Below, piece by piece: positions 16,637 to 25,596 of a stretch of DNA of 64,000 nucleotides. Position 1 is the stretch's first letter. Each line of letters opens with the position of its first letter. Below the pieces are notes generated by a model. That model searched no databases. It was given only the letters and a program-made list of their open reading frames with translations, and was not told the origin of the DNA. Source of the stretch: Paractinoplanes abujensis (GTDB taxonomy: Bacteria; Actinomycetota; Actinomycetes; Mycobacteriales; Micromonosporaceae); NCBI RefSeq assembly GCF_014204895.1, contig NZ_JACHMF010000001.1:6944001-7008000 (forward strand). The letters run 5' to 3'. Made by a program: the position numbers and the translations under genes.

Positions 16637-18863
16637 GCCGCCGGAAATAGGTGACGGCGCGGGCCGCGGTGGCCTGGGCGTCGGCCGCGCTGGTGAGCAC
16701 CGCGCCGAGCAGGCTGACCCCCGGGAAATAGCGGTTGATCGCGCGCAGGACGGTCCAGCCGCCGCTGCGATGCACAAACATGCGACCCAGCCGCCACACC
16801 GCATCACCCAGGCCGCTCGCCGTCGGCTCGGCACCCGACGTGGCGGCCAGCGCCTCCTCGGCCTCCGCCACAGAGTCGTGCACCTGCGTGATCACCAACA
16901 GGTCGACGGCCCGGCGCGGATCCGCCGGGTCGAAGCCATGAGCGGCCGCCACGTGCAGCACCAGCTCGGCGTCGGTCAACGAGCGGGTGGAAACCAGAGC
17001 CAACGACGCGTACGACCCCGCAAGCGCACCGAAAACGCTGGTGAACGCGCCGAACCGGGTGAACTGCCGGATGGCCAGACGAGTCAACGCCGCCGGGGTG
17101 GCCGCGGGATAAGCCGCACTGGTCGAAGTGGCCCAAGCCCGGGCGCGGGGTCCGATGGTGGCCACGGCGACCAAGGCCAGCAGCTCGGGGGTGTGCACGG
17201 GGTCGGCCAACAACCTGGCCCAGCGATCCGTTTCGGGCTGCAGAGCGGGCGACCCGGGATGCTCGGGCGCGGCGGGCCTCTCGGTTGGTGCGCTTGCCGT
17301 GGGCTCATCAGCCGGCCCGGATACGGGGGACGACGACGGCGCGGCAGCCCCCGGGGAGTCGCCCGTGGCAGGCGGCGCGGCTTGCCCGCCAGACTTGCCG
17401 TCCGGCACGAAGGTGGTGTTCGCGGGCGGTGTCGGCGCGGGTTTTCCGGCTGGCGTGGACGTGGCGTTTGCGCTGGGGGCGGTTGGGGTGGGCGCGGCGG
17501 CCGGGTCGACGGGCGCGGGCTTTCCTTCCGGCGCGGATGTGGTGTTCGCGCTGGGGGTGGTGTCGAGCGGTGTCGGCGCGGCCTTTCCCGCTGGCGCGGA
17601 TGTGACATTCACGCCGCCGGTGGTGTCGGTGGGCGGGGCGGCTGGCTCGACGGGCGCGGGCTTTCCTTCCGGCGCGGATGTGGTGTTCCCGGTGGGGGTG
17701 GTGTCGAGCGGTGTCGGCACACCGGTCTGCTTGCCGGGCGCGGCCTTTCCCGCTTGCGCGGATGTGGTGTCCGTGGCGTCGCCGGGCGGTGTCGGTGCGA
17801 CGGTGCCGGTGGCCGCCGGGGCCAGGCTTGCGGCGGCGTGCGAAGCAGTGGGCTTGCTGGGCGGCGTTGTGGTGCTGCTCGCCGGCGTGGGCTTGGCGGT
17901 GTGAGTGCCGATGGGTGCCGACTCGACGGTTGGCTTCACGGGACGGGCCGAGGCTGATGCAGAGGTTTCCGCGCCGGCCGGCGCGGGGCCTGCGGCGCCA
18001 CGGGCGGGTTCGGCGGAAGCGCGGGCAGACGCCGGTGTGCTGGCCGTCGGCTTGGGGGTGTGCGTCGCCCCGACGGAAGGGCTCGTGGGTGCCGGCTTGG
18101 CGGTGGGCCGTTCGGTGGGAGTCGCGGCCGCATCGGGAGCGGGGGGTGGGGTTTTCTTCGCTGGGGTGGCTTTCTTGGCGGCTTTCGCCGCGGGCGTGGT
18201 CTGGGCCGCGGCGGCGACCTTTTTGGCCGGTCTTTTCTGGGCGGGGGTGGCCTTCTTGGCCGGCTGCGGGGCGTCGGCGGGGGCTTTGCGGGCACGCGCG
18301 GGCCGGGCCGAGGGCTGCCCGGACGAGGGCTGAGGTGAACCCGGCGGCGACGAGGGCTGAGCGGACTCGGGCTTGTCGGAGTCGGTTTGACCGGATGAAG
18401 GCTGTCCGGACGCCGGCCGACCGGAAGCGCGCCGGTTAGACCCGGACTGCCCGGACGTGGGCTGGTCGGATGCGGGCCGGCCGGATGAACGTTGGCTGGC
18501 CGTGGGCTGGCTGGAGGCGCGTTGACCCGACGAGGACTCGCCGGATGCGGGCTGTCCGGAGGGAGCTTGCCCGGGCGCGCGCTGGTCCGAGGATCGCTGG
18601 TCGGGGGGGCGCTGACCGGACGCGCGCTGGTCGGACGCGGGCTGGGAGCGGTCGGCGCTGGCGGGGGTGGAGGCGCGCGGAGAGCCCGTACGGGAAGGCT
18701 CTTGGGGGTGATTTTCGGCACCGGGGGGCTGGAACGTCACCGCGGGTGGGGCCTTTCGAGGGCGCTTGGGTGGGGTCTCAGCCGGGGGCCGCTCGCCTGG
18801 CGCGTTGAACGGCGTGCGGGCGCGCGTGGGCTTGCGGCGCTCGGGGGGCGAGTTCTCCTCCAT
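16623..18863 (-). CDS. EcsC-like protein with long disordered repetitive N-terminal region
   Basis: 746 residues. About 540 N-terminal residues are low-complexity Pro/Ser/Ala/Thr/Gln. They fall into a decapeptide-like section (SGQ-RASG/PASDQ variants, about 60-190), a Lys/Ala section resembling histone H1 tails (AKKATPAKK, about 195-240), and a section of longer repeats built on NTTSAPEGKPAP (about 350-500). The final 200 residues are folded: hydrophobic helices (LALVAVATIGPRARAW; FTSVFGALAGSYASLALV) and HVAAAHGFDPADPRRAVDLL. This C-terminal part fits EcsC-family proteins, whose function is not established. The ATG follows a TAGGCT element by eight bases, suggesting leaderless expression. Long frames on the opposite strand are composition shadows. 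Confidence 0.7.
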   Translation of the reverse strand: MEENSPPERRKPTRARTPFNAPGERPPAETPPKRPRKAPPAVTFQPPGAENHPQEPSRTGSPRASTPASADRSQPASDQRASGQRPPDQRSSDQRAPGQAPSGQPASGESSSGQRASSQPTASQRSSGRPASDQPTSGQSGSNRRASGRPASGQPSSGQTDSDKPESAQPSSPPGSPQPSSGQPSARPARARKAPADAPQPAKKATPAQKRPAKKVAAAAQTTPAAKAAKKATPAKKTPPPAPDAAATPTERPTAKPAPTSPSVGATHTPKPTASTPASARASAEPARGAAGPAPAGAETSASASARPVKPTVESAPIGTHTAKPTPASSTTTPPSKPTASHAAASLAPAATGTVAPTPPGDATDTTSAQAGKAAPGKQTGVPTPLDTTPTGNTTSAPEGKPAPVEPAAPPTDTTGGVNVTSAPAGKAAPTPLDTTPSANTTSAPEGKPAPVDPAAAPTPTAPSANATSTPAGKPAPTPPANTTFVPDGKSGGQAAPPATGDSPGAAAPSSSPVSGPADEPTASAPTERPAAPEHPGSPALQPETDRWARLLADPVHTPELLALVAVATIGPRARAWATSTSAAYPAATPAALTRLAIRQFTRFGAFTSVFGALAGSYASLALVSTRSLTDAELVLHVAAAHGFDPADPRRAVDLLVITQVHDSVAEAEEALAATSGAEPTASGLGDAVWRLGRMFVHRSGGWTVLRAINRYFPGVSLLGAVLTSAADAQATAARAVTYFRRLTPR
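17429..17800. repeat. Imperfect tandem repeat of 141-bp period inside the EcsC-like gene
   Basis: The block beginning TCGACGGGCGCGGGCTTTCC occurs at 17506 and again at 17647, 141 bp (47 codons) apart. More diverged copies flank them. These encode the NTTSAPEGKPAP-type peptide repeats. Confidence 0.75.
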
Positions 18864-18997
18864 GCCGCGGAAGCCTATCCCTCATGGCAACATTTCACCT
18901 GTTGGAGAAGGGTCCGACCCGCCGGGTGGCAACCTCTTTGTGCGGCCGTCAGCGGGTCCGGTATCCTCAACCGTCGGTGGTCGTCATGGCCGCCGGG

Positions 18998-19088
18998 GGA
19001 GACTTCGCCTAGTCTGGTCTATGGCGCCGCACTGCTAATGCGGTTGGGGTTTTATAGCCCCTCCCGGGTTCGAATCCCGGAGTCTCCG
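18998..19088 (+). tRNA. tRNA-Ser(GCU)
   Basis: Acceptor GGAGACT/AGTCTCC, anticodon stem CCGCA/TGCGG with loop CTGCTAA (anticodon GCT), a long variable arm (TTGGGGTTTTATAGCCCC) and T-arm CCGGG-TTCGAAT-CCCGG. Discriminator G. It lies 40 bp before tRNA-Arg and is probably co-transcribed with it. Confidence 0.95.
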
Positions 19089-19128
19089 CGCGAATGCCGG
19101 GTGTGTATGCTGGCTGAGCACTGAACGA

Positions 19129-19201
19129 GCGCCCGTAGCTCAATGGATAGAGCATCTGACTACGGATCAGAAGGTTAGGGGTTCGAGTCCCTTCGGGCGC
19201 A
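19129..19201 (+). tRNA. tRNA-Arg(ACG), island integration site
   Basis: A complete 73-nt tRNA: acceptor GCGCCCG/CGGGCGC, D-arm AGCTCAATGGATAGAGC, anticodon stem TCTGA/TCAGA with loop CTACGGA (anticodon ACG), T-arm GGGG-TTCGAGT-CCC. The 3' 49 nt recurs at 29633-29681, marking it as the attachment site of an integrated element. A hairpin terminator follows. Confidence 0.95.
19153..19201 (+). repeat. att-like direct repeat, left copy (tRNA-Arg 3' part)
   Basis: This 49-bp segment runs from the anticodon stem to the 3' end of tRNA-Arg. It matches 29633-29681 at 46 of 49 positions. The intact tRNA is on this side, next to the integrase remnant. Confidence 0.85.
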
Positions 19202-19204
19202 CTT

Positions 19205-20283
19205 CTTCGATTGAGGCCTGAGCTGCGGAAACGCGGTTCGGGCCTTTCTCGTTGTCCGGCCTTTTGGGTTGATCGGGTCGCCGTCCTTGCGGGTGAAGAC
19301 ATAGCCGGAGTCGACGCATACCTGGTTGTTGCCGTGCCGCTTGTTGCGGTGGGCAAGTTGGCGGCTGCGGTGCGCCCGCAGGATCGGGACGGTGTGCTTG
19401 TCCAGGGCGACGGCTCGGCGGCCGGCGGCGGTTTTGGGTTCGTCTTCGACGACGGTGTAGCCGGCGGTGGTGCGTTGGCGTTCGACGAACAGCAGCCCGC
19501 GGTCGAGGTCGACGGCCGCCCATCGCAGGCCGCAGAGCTCGCCGCGCCGGAGGCCGCGAAGGGCGGCGAGCCACCAGAACGCGAAAAGGGAGTCCTCGGC
19601 GTTGGCTTCCAGGAAGGCGGCGAGCTGTTTCGCGGTCCAGACCGCCACCGATGGGTGTTCGCCGGTGTTTTCCCAGTGCTCGACGCGGCCGTCTGTCCAG
19701 ACCTGGGCGTGCGGACGCCGGTACCCGTGAATCTCGATGTGTCGCGCCGGGTTGCTGCCGATCAGCTCCTCGCGGACGGCGAGGTTGAGTGCCGCGCGCA
19801 GGGTGGTGCGCAGGTGGTTGAGCGCGGACGGCGACTGCGGCTTGCCTTTGCTGTTGGTGGTCTGCGCGATCTCGGCGAACACCGCGCGCAGCAGCGGCCC
19901 ATCAAGGTCGGAGAGCCGGTAGTGGCCGAGTCAGGGATGAGGACGAGTTCGACGTCTCGGGTGTAGTGCAGCCGGGTCGTCGGCCGGATCTTCGTGCGGG
20001 TGTCGAGCCAGTGCCGTAGCCAGCGTTCGACGGTCCAGCCGTCGCCGGCGCGCTGGGCGGCGCTGTCGGCCAGGCATTCCTCCCGCGCTGTGCGGGCGGC
20101 CGCTTGGGAGACGAACCCGCCGCGGCGGATGCGCTCGGAGCGTCCGAACAGACTCGGCGCCGAGCACTGGAAGTACCAGGAACCGTGACCGCGCTCGGGC
20201 AGGCGTGGACAGTGCTGTTCGAGTCGTTTGCCCTGTGGGGTGCGGCATCCGCATCGTTTGAAGGTCTTGTTGGTGCTGGCCAT
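19205..20283 (-). pseudogene. Degenerate tyrosine recombinase (site-specific integrase)
   Basis: The reading begins at 20283 (MASTNKTFKRCGCR, a Cys-rich N terminus typical of actinomycete SAM-type integrases). It keeps frame through the arm-binding region to IRPTTRLHYTRDVELVLIPD. It then needs a one-base shift near 19935 to continue as HYRLSDLDGPLLRAVFAEIA. The second part has the first catalytic Arg (ALRGLRRGELCGLRW) but runs out after GDPINPKG. The conserved HxxR, His/Trp and Tyr nucleophile that should follow are absent, replaced by sequence next to tRNA-Arg. With a frameshift and no catalytic C terminus it cannot be active. It marks the integration end of the island. Confidence 0.85.
19214..19246 (+). 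terminator. tRNA-Arg terminator hairpin
   Basis: A stem AGGCCTGAGCTGCG / CGCGGTTCGGGCCT with GU pairs closes on a GAAA loop and is followed by T-rich sequence. Related copies occur at 27679-27712 and 29690-29722, showing that this segment was duplicated with the island boundaries. Confidence 0.7.
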
Positions 20284-20450
20284 GGCTGTCCTCCGCCGTT
20301 GAGCTCCTGGTATTGAGCTTGGCTGGGGCGGGAGGTGATGTGAGTTCCCTCAATCGAGTGATGGCTTGGGCAGACCTGGCAGTTTTCGGTCGTGGGCGAG
20401 CATTGACGGCAGCACTCAGGGTTCGGGGATGGTCGGCCCTGCCGAGTGAT

Positions 20451-22466
20451 TTAGGCGCCGAGGTCGGGGGCCGGTGTGTTCAGGTGCGGGTCGGTGGTTT
20501 CGTGGGGCAGGTTGACCAGGCTCAGGACGTGGTGGGCGGTGCTGCCGGCCGGGGCGTAGAGCCGTAACGGGTATTTTCCGGGGTCGGGTCGGGAGCGATG
20601 CAGGTCGGCGACGGCGGCGCTGGCCAGGTGGGTGACCTCGGTCAGGTCGACGATCAGTTCCCGGGTGCCCCCACGGGTCAGGCGGTCAAGTTCGGCCCCC
20701 AGGTACTCGGTGTTGGTCGCGTCGAGGGGGCCGTGGATCGCGATCCGAGGAGTCGGTGCTTCGGGTTGTTCGACGATGCGCATCGCGGCCGTCTGAAGCG
20801 GGGCCGCGGTGGGGAGTCCGTGGGTGATCTGGTCGGCGGTGAGCAGGCGGGCCGGGACGGTGGCGTTGCGCCGGACGTGGACTGTGGTGCCGGAGTCGGT
20901 GGGAAGGATTTCCAGGTGGTCGACCAGGGATGCGGTCATGGCCAGACCGAACCCGCGGGCGGGGCCGGATTCTTGTCCACCGGTGCTGGGGCTGTCCGGT
21001 GGTGGTTCTCGCCAGCGTCCGGTGTCGGCGACGCTGAGCTGTAGTTGGCCGTCGTCGTGCAGGTCGGCCGCAATGGTGACGGTGTGCGTTGGATCGGCCG
21101 GCTTGTCGTGAGCGTGATCGTTGACATTGGTGACCAGCTCGACGACGGCGTGCTCCAGGGCCACCCGGTCTTGTTCACCCGCCCCGATCGAATGCAGCCA
21201 ATCGTTGAGGGCGGACCGCGCCAGCGTGATCGTCAGCGGCACGGCCGGCAGGTCCAGGCGCAGCGGCGGCGCCGGCTCTCGGCGTGCCGCCGCGAGAAGG
21301 GTGATGTCGTCGCTGTGTCCGGTCAGCCGGGTCAGCAGTTCCAGGGTTTGGGTGGTCAGACGCTCTGTCGTGGTACCAGGATCGCCGCGCAGGGCCCGGT
21401 CCGCGGCCACGTCCGAGGCGACGCCGGCCAGCTCCACGGTGCTGCCGGGCACGTCACGTCCGGGTCGTTCCAGGATCCCGTCGGTGTACAGCAGCACGAT
21501 CTCGGCCGGGCCGATGCTGTCCGCGGCCACGCCGAAATGTGATCCGACCCCGAGCGGCCCCGCTCCCGTGATCGGTAGATAGCGGGCCTCTTTATCGGCC
21601 GACAGCACCAGCGGCGGAGGATGGCCGGCGGTGCAGTACGACAGCGAACCGTCACGTGGGTCCAGCACGACGACACACACCGTGGCCGCCCGCGCTCCCG
21701 GGACGGTTGTCGCAAGCCGATCCACCGCTTCGAGAGCCGCCACCAGATCACCGGTGGCCGCGAGCCGCTCGTGCAGCACCACTCGCAGCTGACCCATCGT
21801 CGCCGACGCGGCGACACCATGCCCGACCACGTCACCGACGATCAGCGCGAGCCGTCCGTCCGGCAGAGCGAACGCGTCGAACCAGTCCCCGCCGGCCGCG
21901 GTGTCGGCGTCGGCGAGCAGGTAGCTGGCCGCGATCTCCACGCTCGGCAGGACCGGCAGCGCGGTCGGCAGCAACGCCTGCTGCATCTCGGCGACCACGC
22001 CCCGCACGGCCGCGTACCGGCGTTCGGCGTCGGTTGCGCGGGCCTGGGCCGCCTGGCGTTCCCGGACCCGGGCCGTGACGTCGATGAACAGGGCGATCAT
22101 GCCGACGACGGTGCCGTCGTCGTCGCGGTTCGGGATACCGGTCCAGTCGACGAAGAACTCCTGCACCGTGCCCGAGCCGTCGGCGTCGAACTGGATGCGC
22201 ATCTCCGGAATGGTCAGTACCTTTCCGGACTCCCAGACCCGGTCGACCAGCTCGAAGATCTGCTGACCGGCGACGTCCGGGAACGCCTCGCGGATCGGCA
22301 CGCCGAGGATCTGGCGGCCGCCGATGAACGCCCGCATCGCGGCGTTGACCACCACGAAACGATGCTGCGGGCCGGCGAACGCGGACACCATCACCGGCAG
22401 CTGATCGAGCACCGCCCGTGCCGCCGCAGCGTCCCCGGCCGGACTGTCCGGTCTCTCACGCTCCAT
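20451..22466 (-). CDS. PAS-PP2C phosphatase-HATPase-STAS signalling protein
   Basis: 671 residues from an ATG with GGAG six bases upstream; an ORF extension to 22622 has no such signal. Order of domains: PAS (about 18-140), a short coiled coil, a SpoIIE/PP2C serine phosphatase (about 165-385; GGDWFDAF, GDVVGHG, TDGILERPG, HSDDITLL), an HPK-like anti-sigma kinase domain (about 400-525; ELVTNVNDHAHD, ARGFGLAM) and a C-terminal STAS domain (about 560-665). It therefore carries the phosphatase, kinase and antagonist modules of a partner-switching pathway in one chain, with a PAS sensor. It probably acts with the separate STAS proteins in the same island. No sigma factor is adjacent. Confidence 0.9.
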   Translation of the reverse strand: MERERPDSPAGDAAAARAVLDQLPVMVSAFAGPQHRFVVVNAAMRAFIGGRQILGVPIREAFPDVAGQQIFELVDRVWESGKVLTIPEMRIQFDADGSGTVQEFFVDWTGIPNRDDDGTVVGMIALFIDVTARVRERQAAQARATDAERRYAAVRGVVAEMQQALLPTALPVLPSVEIAASYLLADADTAAGGDWFDAFALPDGRLALIVGDVVGHGVAASATMGQLRVVLHERLAATGDLVAALEAVDRLATTVPGARAATVCVVVLDPRDGSLSYCTAGHPPPLVLSADKEARYLPITGAGPLGVGSHFGVAADSIGPAEIVLLYTDGILERPGRDVPGSTVELAGVASDVAADRALRGDPGTTTERLTTQTLELLTRLTGHSDDITLLAAARREPAPPLRLDLPAVPLTITLARSALNDWLHSIGAGEQDRVALEHAVVELVTNVNDHAHDKPADPTHTVTIAADLHDDGQLQLSVADTGRWREPPPDSPSTGGQESGPARGFGLAMTASLVDHLEILPTDSGTTVHVRRNATVPARLLTADQITHGLPTAAPLQTAAMRIVEQPEAPTPRIAIHGPLDATNTEYLGAELDRLTRGGTRELIVDLTEVTHLASAAVADLHRSRPDPGKYPLRLYAPAGSTAHHVLSLVNLPHETTDPHLNTPAPDLGA

Positions 22467-22626
22467 GATCAGCTCCGCTCGCAACATCCGCTCCGGGCCC
22501 CATGATGACCCGGCACCCGCGTCCTCGCGCTCACTCCACCCGGCACCGTACCCAGCAAGGCTCTCGAGCCGCCACGCGCCACGCGCCCCGTATGGCTTGC
22601 CGACGAGTGACGCAGACGGCATGGAA

Positions 22627-23577
22627 TCAGTCGCGCAAGGTTCGGGATGGGGTGGTGCCGTAGGTGTGGTGGTAGGCGGCAGTGAAGCGGCTGTGGTTGC
22701 CGAAGCCCCAACGCTGAGCGACGGCGGAGACGGTGGTCGTGGTGGAGTCGGCCGCCCGCAGGTCGTGGTGGGCGTGGTGCAGGCGCACGTGGCGTAGGTA
22801 GGCGGTGGGGGTGGTGTCGAGGTGGCGGCGGAACGCGAGCTGAATCGTGCGGATGGTGACGTGTGCGGCGGCGGCGATGTCGGCCGGGCTGATGTCGCGG
22901 TGGGCGTTGTCGTCGATGAACGCGATGGCGCGGCGTAGGCAGTCGGGGTGAGCGTCGCGCCGGTCCTCGATGGTCGGATCGGTCAGGGCCGTGTTGGGAA
23001 AGACGGTCAGGGCGGTGGCGGCCAGGAGACGGGCGAGGCTGCCCAGCAGCAGCGGCGGTGTGGCTGTGCCGTCGGTGCCGGCGATCTGCCGGGCGTAGTG
23101 GTGGGTGTCGAGCCAGCGTTGGTTGTCGTGCGGGTTGGTGGGGCGAAACCCGGTGAACCGGAACGGTGCTCGGGTGCGGGTGCCGGTGCTCTCGGTGGTG
23201 TCGGCGACCTGGTGGATCAGGCTGGTGTCGAAGGCGATCAGGTCGAGGTCGGCGCGGTCGATGTTCCAGGAGATCGGCTGGTCCGGTACGGCGGCCAGAT
23301 AGGCGTCACCGGCGGCGAGATCCACTGAGCGGTGGCCGTGGGAGTAGGTGGCGGTGCCGCCCCGTACGTGGCCGATGAAGAACTGCCCGGTGAGGGTGCT
23401 GTCGAGGGTGCAGGTCATGCCCCAGGTCGCGCGGTGCAATTGAAGGGGGCCGAGGTCGGTGAGGCCGACGCCGAGCAGCAGGCCGGTTGTGGGCATGGCG
23501 ACCCGGCGGACACCGTAGTGGGTCGCCAGCACTTCGCGGACGGCTTCCGCGTTGCTCATCTCGGTGAACGACGTCAT
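22627..23577 (-). CDS. AraC-family transcriptional regulator (paralogue 1)
   Basis: 316 residues from an ATG preceded by GGGAG. The N-terminal about 200 residues are a cupin-like AraC-binding-2 domain (YSHGHRSVDLAAGDAYL; LDLIAFD). The C-terminal 100 residues contain two helix-turn-helix units (ISPADIAAAAHVTIRTIQ and VSAVAQRWGFGNHSRFTAAY) ending TYGTTPSRTLRD. Its C-terminal 120 residues are about 80% identical to those of the regulator at 25597-26550. The N-terminal effector domains differ, suggesting they answer different signals. It lies 49 bp from the next AraC gene in the same direction and may form an operon with it. Target genes are unknown; the neighbouring STAS and PP2C genes are candidates. 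Confidence 0.88.
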   Translation of the reverse strand: MTSFTEMSNAEAVREVLATHYGVRRVAMPTTGLLLGVGLTDLGPLQLHRATWGMTCTLDSTLTGQFFIGHVRGGTATYSHGHRSVDLAAGDAYLAAVPDQPISWNIDRADLDLIAFDTSLIHQVADTTESTGTRTRAPFRFTGFRPTNPHDNQRWLDTHHYARQIAGTDGTATPPLLLGSLARLLAATALTVFPNTALTDPTIEDRRDAHPDCLRRAIAFIDDNAHRDISPADIAAAAHVTIRTIQLAFRRHLDTTPTAYLRHVRLHHAHHDLRAADSTTTTVSAVAQRWGFGNHSRFTAAYHHTYGTTPSRTLRD

Positions 23578-23621
23578 GGCCTGCTCCCGGTGGCGGTCAT
23601 CCTCGGATTGTGCGGGGGTGT

Positions 23622-24593
23622 TCACGAGCGCAGGGTGTGGCTGGGTGTCTGGCCGTAGGTGGTGCGGTAGGCAGCGCTGAAGCGGCTGTGGTCGGGGAAG
23701 CCCCAGCGGCGGGCGATGCCGGCGACGGTGGCTCCGTCGGCGGGGTCGGCGGTCTGTAGGTCGCGGTGGGCGTGCTCGAGGCGAACCTTCTGCAGGTAGC
23801 CGGTGGGGGTGGTGTCGTAGTGGCGGCGGAATCCGGCTTGCAGGGCGCGGGTGCTGAGCCCGGCGGCGGCGGCGATCTGGTCGAGGGTGATCGGCTCGGC
23901 GACGTGGGCGTCGATGAAGGCGACTGCCCGGCGGATGGCCGCTGGGGCGACCTGGCCTGGTCCTGGGGTGTAGCCGGCGGTCATCGTGGTGTTCGGGAAA
24001 ACGCTGAGCGCGGCGGTGGCGGTGGCGTCGATCGCGGCGTCGAGCAGCAGAGCGGGGATGCCGGATTCGGCCGGGCCGGACAGCAGCCGGGTCAGGTAGG
24101 CGATGGTGGCCAGCCACTGCCGGTTCGCCTCCGGGGTCACCGCGGTCATCGCCTCGAATCGGAAGTCCGGCTCGGCGACGCCGGCCCGTCCGGCGATTCT
24201 GGTCACCACGCGCAGGGGGAGCTGGAGGACCTGGTAGGTCATCCGGTCCATCAGCAGGTCCAGGCCGACGTGCGGCAGGTAGAGCAGCGACTCACCCCGG
24301 CCGGCGTGGGACTGCTGCCGGCCGGCGGTCAGGTCGAACCGGCCGTCGAGGACGCTGACGACCAACAGCGACTCGAACGGCTGCGCCTCGATCGCCATGC
24401 ACGCTTGGTAGGTGAGCTGGTCGACGGTCAGCGGACCAGCGCCGGCGGACGCGGAGCGGAACACGAATGCGTCCGCGCCCCCGACCACCCTGGTGCGATG
24501 CTCGACATAACGCTGACTCATCAAATCCTGGACTTCGCCGAGATCGTCCGACTGCATCGCGGCCCGCGCGATCGGCACAGATGTCAGGGACAC
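23622..24593 (-). CDS. AraC-family transcriptional regulator (paralogue 2)
   Basis: 323 residues starting at GTG with GGAGGACGGCC upstream. An N-terminal AraC-binding-type domain precedes a C-terminal double HTH (ITLDQIAAAAGLSTRALQAGFRRHYDT; VAGIARRWGFPDHSRFSAAY), ending TYGQTPSHTLRS. The DNA-binding end is related to, but more diverged than, the other two AraC proteins of the island. It is divergent from a small helical ORF and a STAS gene, so the intergenic 24594-25046 may hold its operator. Confidence 0.88.
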   Translation of the reverse strand: MSLTSVPIARAAMQSDDLGEVQDLMSQRYVEHRTRVVGGADAFVFRSASAGAGPLTVDQLTYQACMAIEAQPFESLLVVSVLDGRFDLTAGRQQSHAGRGESLLYLPHVGLDLLMDRMTYQVLQLPLRVVTRIAGRAGVAEPDFRFEAMTAVTPEANRQWLATIAYLTRLLSGPAESGIPALLLDAAIDATATAALSVFPNTTMTAGYTPGPGQVAPAAIRRAVAFIDAHVAEPITLDQIAAAAGLSTRALQAGFRRHYDTTPTGYLQKVRLEHAHRDLQTADPADGATVAGIARRWGFPDHSRFSAAYRTTYGQTPSHTLRS

Positions 24594-24723
24594 GGCCGTC
24601 CTCCGTTCTCGTCCTTCCCGACGATCGGAGAACCCCGGGTGCCGGTTTACGCGAATTGCGTCGCGTCTACCCGTACAACGATGCCGCAACCACGGCCGTG
24701 TTGACGCCTGGTCCCCCGGACGT

Positions 24724-24984
24724 GTGCATGAAGAGGTGGAAGACCCAAGCGGCCTGTCTCGGGCACTGGAGCGGGCCCGTGCCCTGCACACCGATGTCGC
24801 GCGCGCCCGCGACCGCGCACATCAGCGCTCGCTCACCGCCGGAAAGATGTCTGAACGGGCCGCCACGGCCCGGCGCGACGCCGAACTCGCCGATGAACGC
24901 GCCCGTGCACTGCGCGCCGACCAAGTGCACCGCACCGGGTTCACCAGTTCGCTCACCGCACAGGACGTCCTCCAGACTTCGTGA
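24724..24984 (+). CDS. Small helical protein, hypothetical (86 aa)
   Basis: 86 residues from a GTG, with no clear ribosome-binding site. The sequence is rich in Ala, Arg and Glu with heptad-like spacing (LSRALERARALHTDVARARDRAHQ; ARRDAELADERARALRAD), suggesting a coiled coil. I recognise no family. It sits between divergent AraC and STAS genes of the island. The helical tail of the STAS protein at 26758-27336 has a similar character. It may not be a real gene. Confidence 0.4.
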   Translation: MHEEVEDPSGLSRALERARALHTDVARARDRAHQRSLTAGKMSERAATARRDAELADERARALRADQVHRTGFTSSLTAQDVLQTS

Positions 24985-25046
24985 TTCGTAGTAGCCCGTT
25001 CGGTGGATCGGCGAGAGGCTGATCGCAGGGGCCTGGCTGCTTCGCC

Positions 25047-25580
25047 ATGCGTGCCGTCGGTCGGGAACGCCGATCGAGGGGAGCGGCCACGGACAGCACA
25101 GGCGAGGTCAGCGACCGGGACCGAGCCGATCCATGGGCAGGCCTCCGCATCGCCGGTGCAGGCACCTCGGGCAGGGCGGTACTGCACGCATACGGCGAGT
25201 TCGACCGCGACAACCGCGAGCTCATTCTGGCCGCGGCGCGCGAGGCAGTGGCCGCGGGTCACCGCAGGATCGACCTCGACTTGACCGCTGTCACTTTCAT
25301 CGATGCCGCAACCGTGGCGACCCTGCTCACCTGCCGAGACCTCATCGCCGCGGCCGGAGGCGGCATCCGGATCGTCAACGCCGGCGGCATCGTCGCGCAC
25401 GTGCTCACGATCCTGGACGTCAAGGCCGCACTGATCCGTCCCGCGGCTGCCGCACGTGCCGAAACCACGCCTGCCACTGGTCGTGTCCTTGCGGACCCGC
25501 CGCCGGTGCCCGACTCCGGCGGCGTGCCGATGGCCGCCGATGGTGCGCTGCCGGCTCGCTGTCGCGCGGGCCGGTGCTGA
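25047..25580 (+). CDS. STAS-domain protein (anti-sigma factor antagonist-like)
   Basis: 177 residues. The central STAS fold runs from about residue 33 to 133 (LRIAGAGTSGRAVLHAYGEFDRDN...; IDLDLTAVTFIDAATVATLLTCRDL; IRIVNAGGIVAHVLTILDV). In classical SpoIIAA-like antagonists the helix start reads D-S-(S/T)-G and the first Ser is phosphorylated. Here it is D-A-A-T, with no serine or adjacent threonine at the phosphorylation site. It may act as a constitutive partner or scaffold. The tail is Ala/Pro-rich. Start codon choice is uncertain: no strong ribosome-binding site is visible. It converges on the AraC gene at 25597. Confidence 0.8.
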   Translation: MRAVGRERRSRGAATDSTGEVSDRDRADPWAGLRIAGAGTSGRAVLHAYGEFDRDNRELILAAAREAVAAGHRRIDLDLTAVTFIDAATVATLLTCRDLIAAAGGGIRIVNAGGIVAHVLTILDVKAALIRPAAAARAETTPATGRVLADPPPVPDSGGVPMAADGALPARCRAGRC

Positions 25581-25596
25581 CCCGGACCGGTCTGGC

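Noticed and set aside
16770..17957. Long plus-strand frames opposite the EcsC-like gene, rich in Gly, Arg and Val
   Set aside because: They are antisense to a repetitive GC-rich gene. Their amino acid content mirrors the repeat and they lack ribosome-binding sites or domains.
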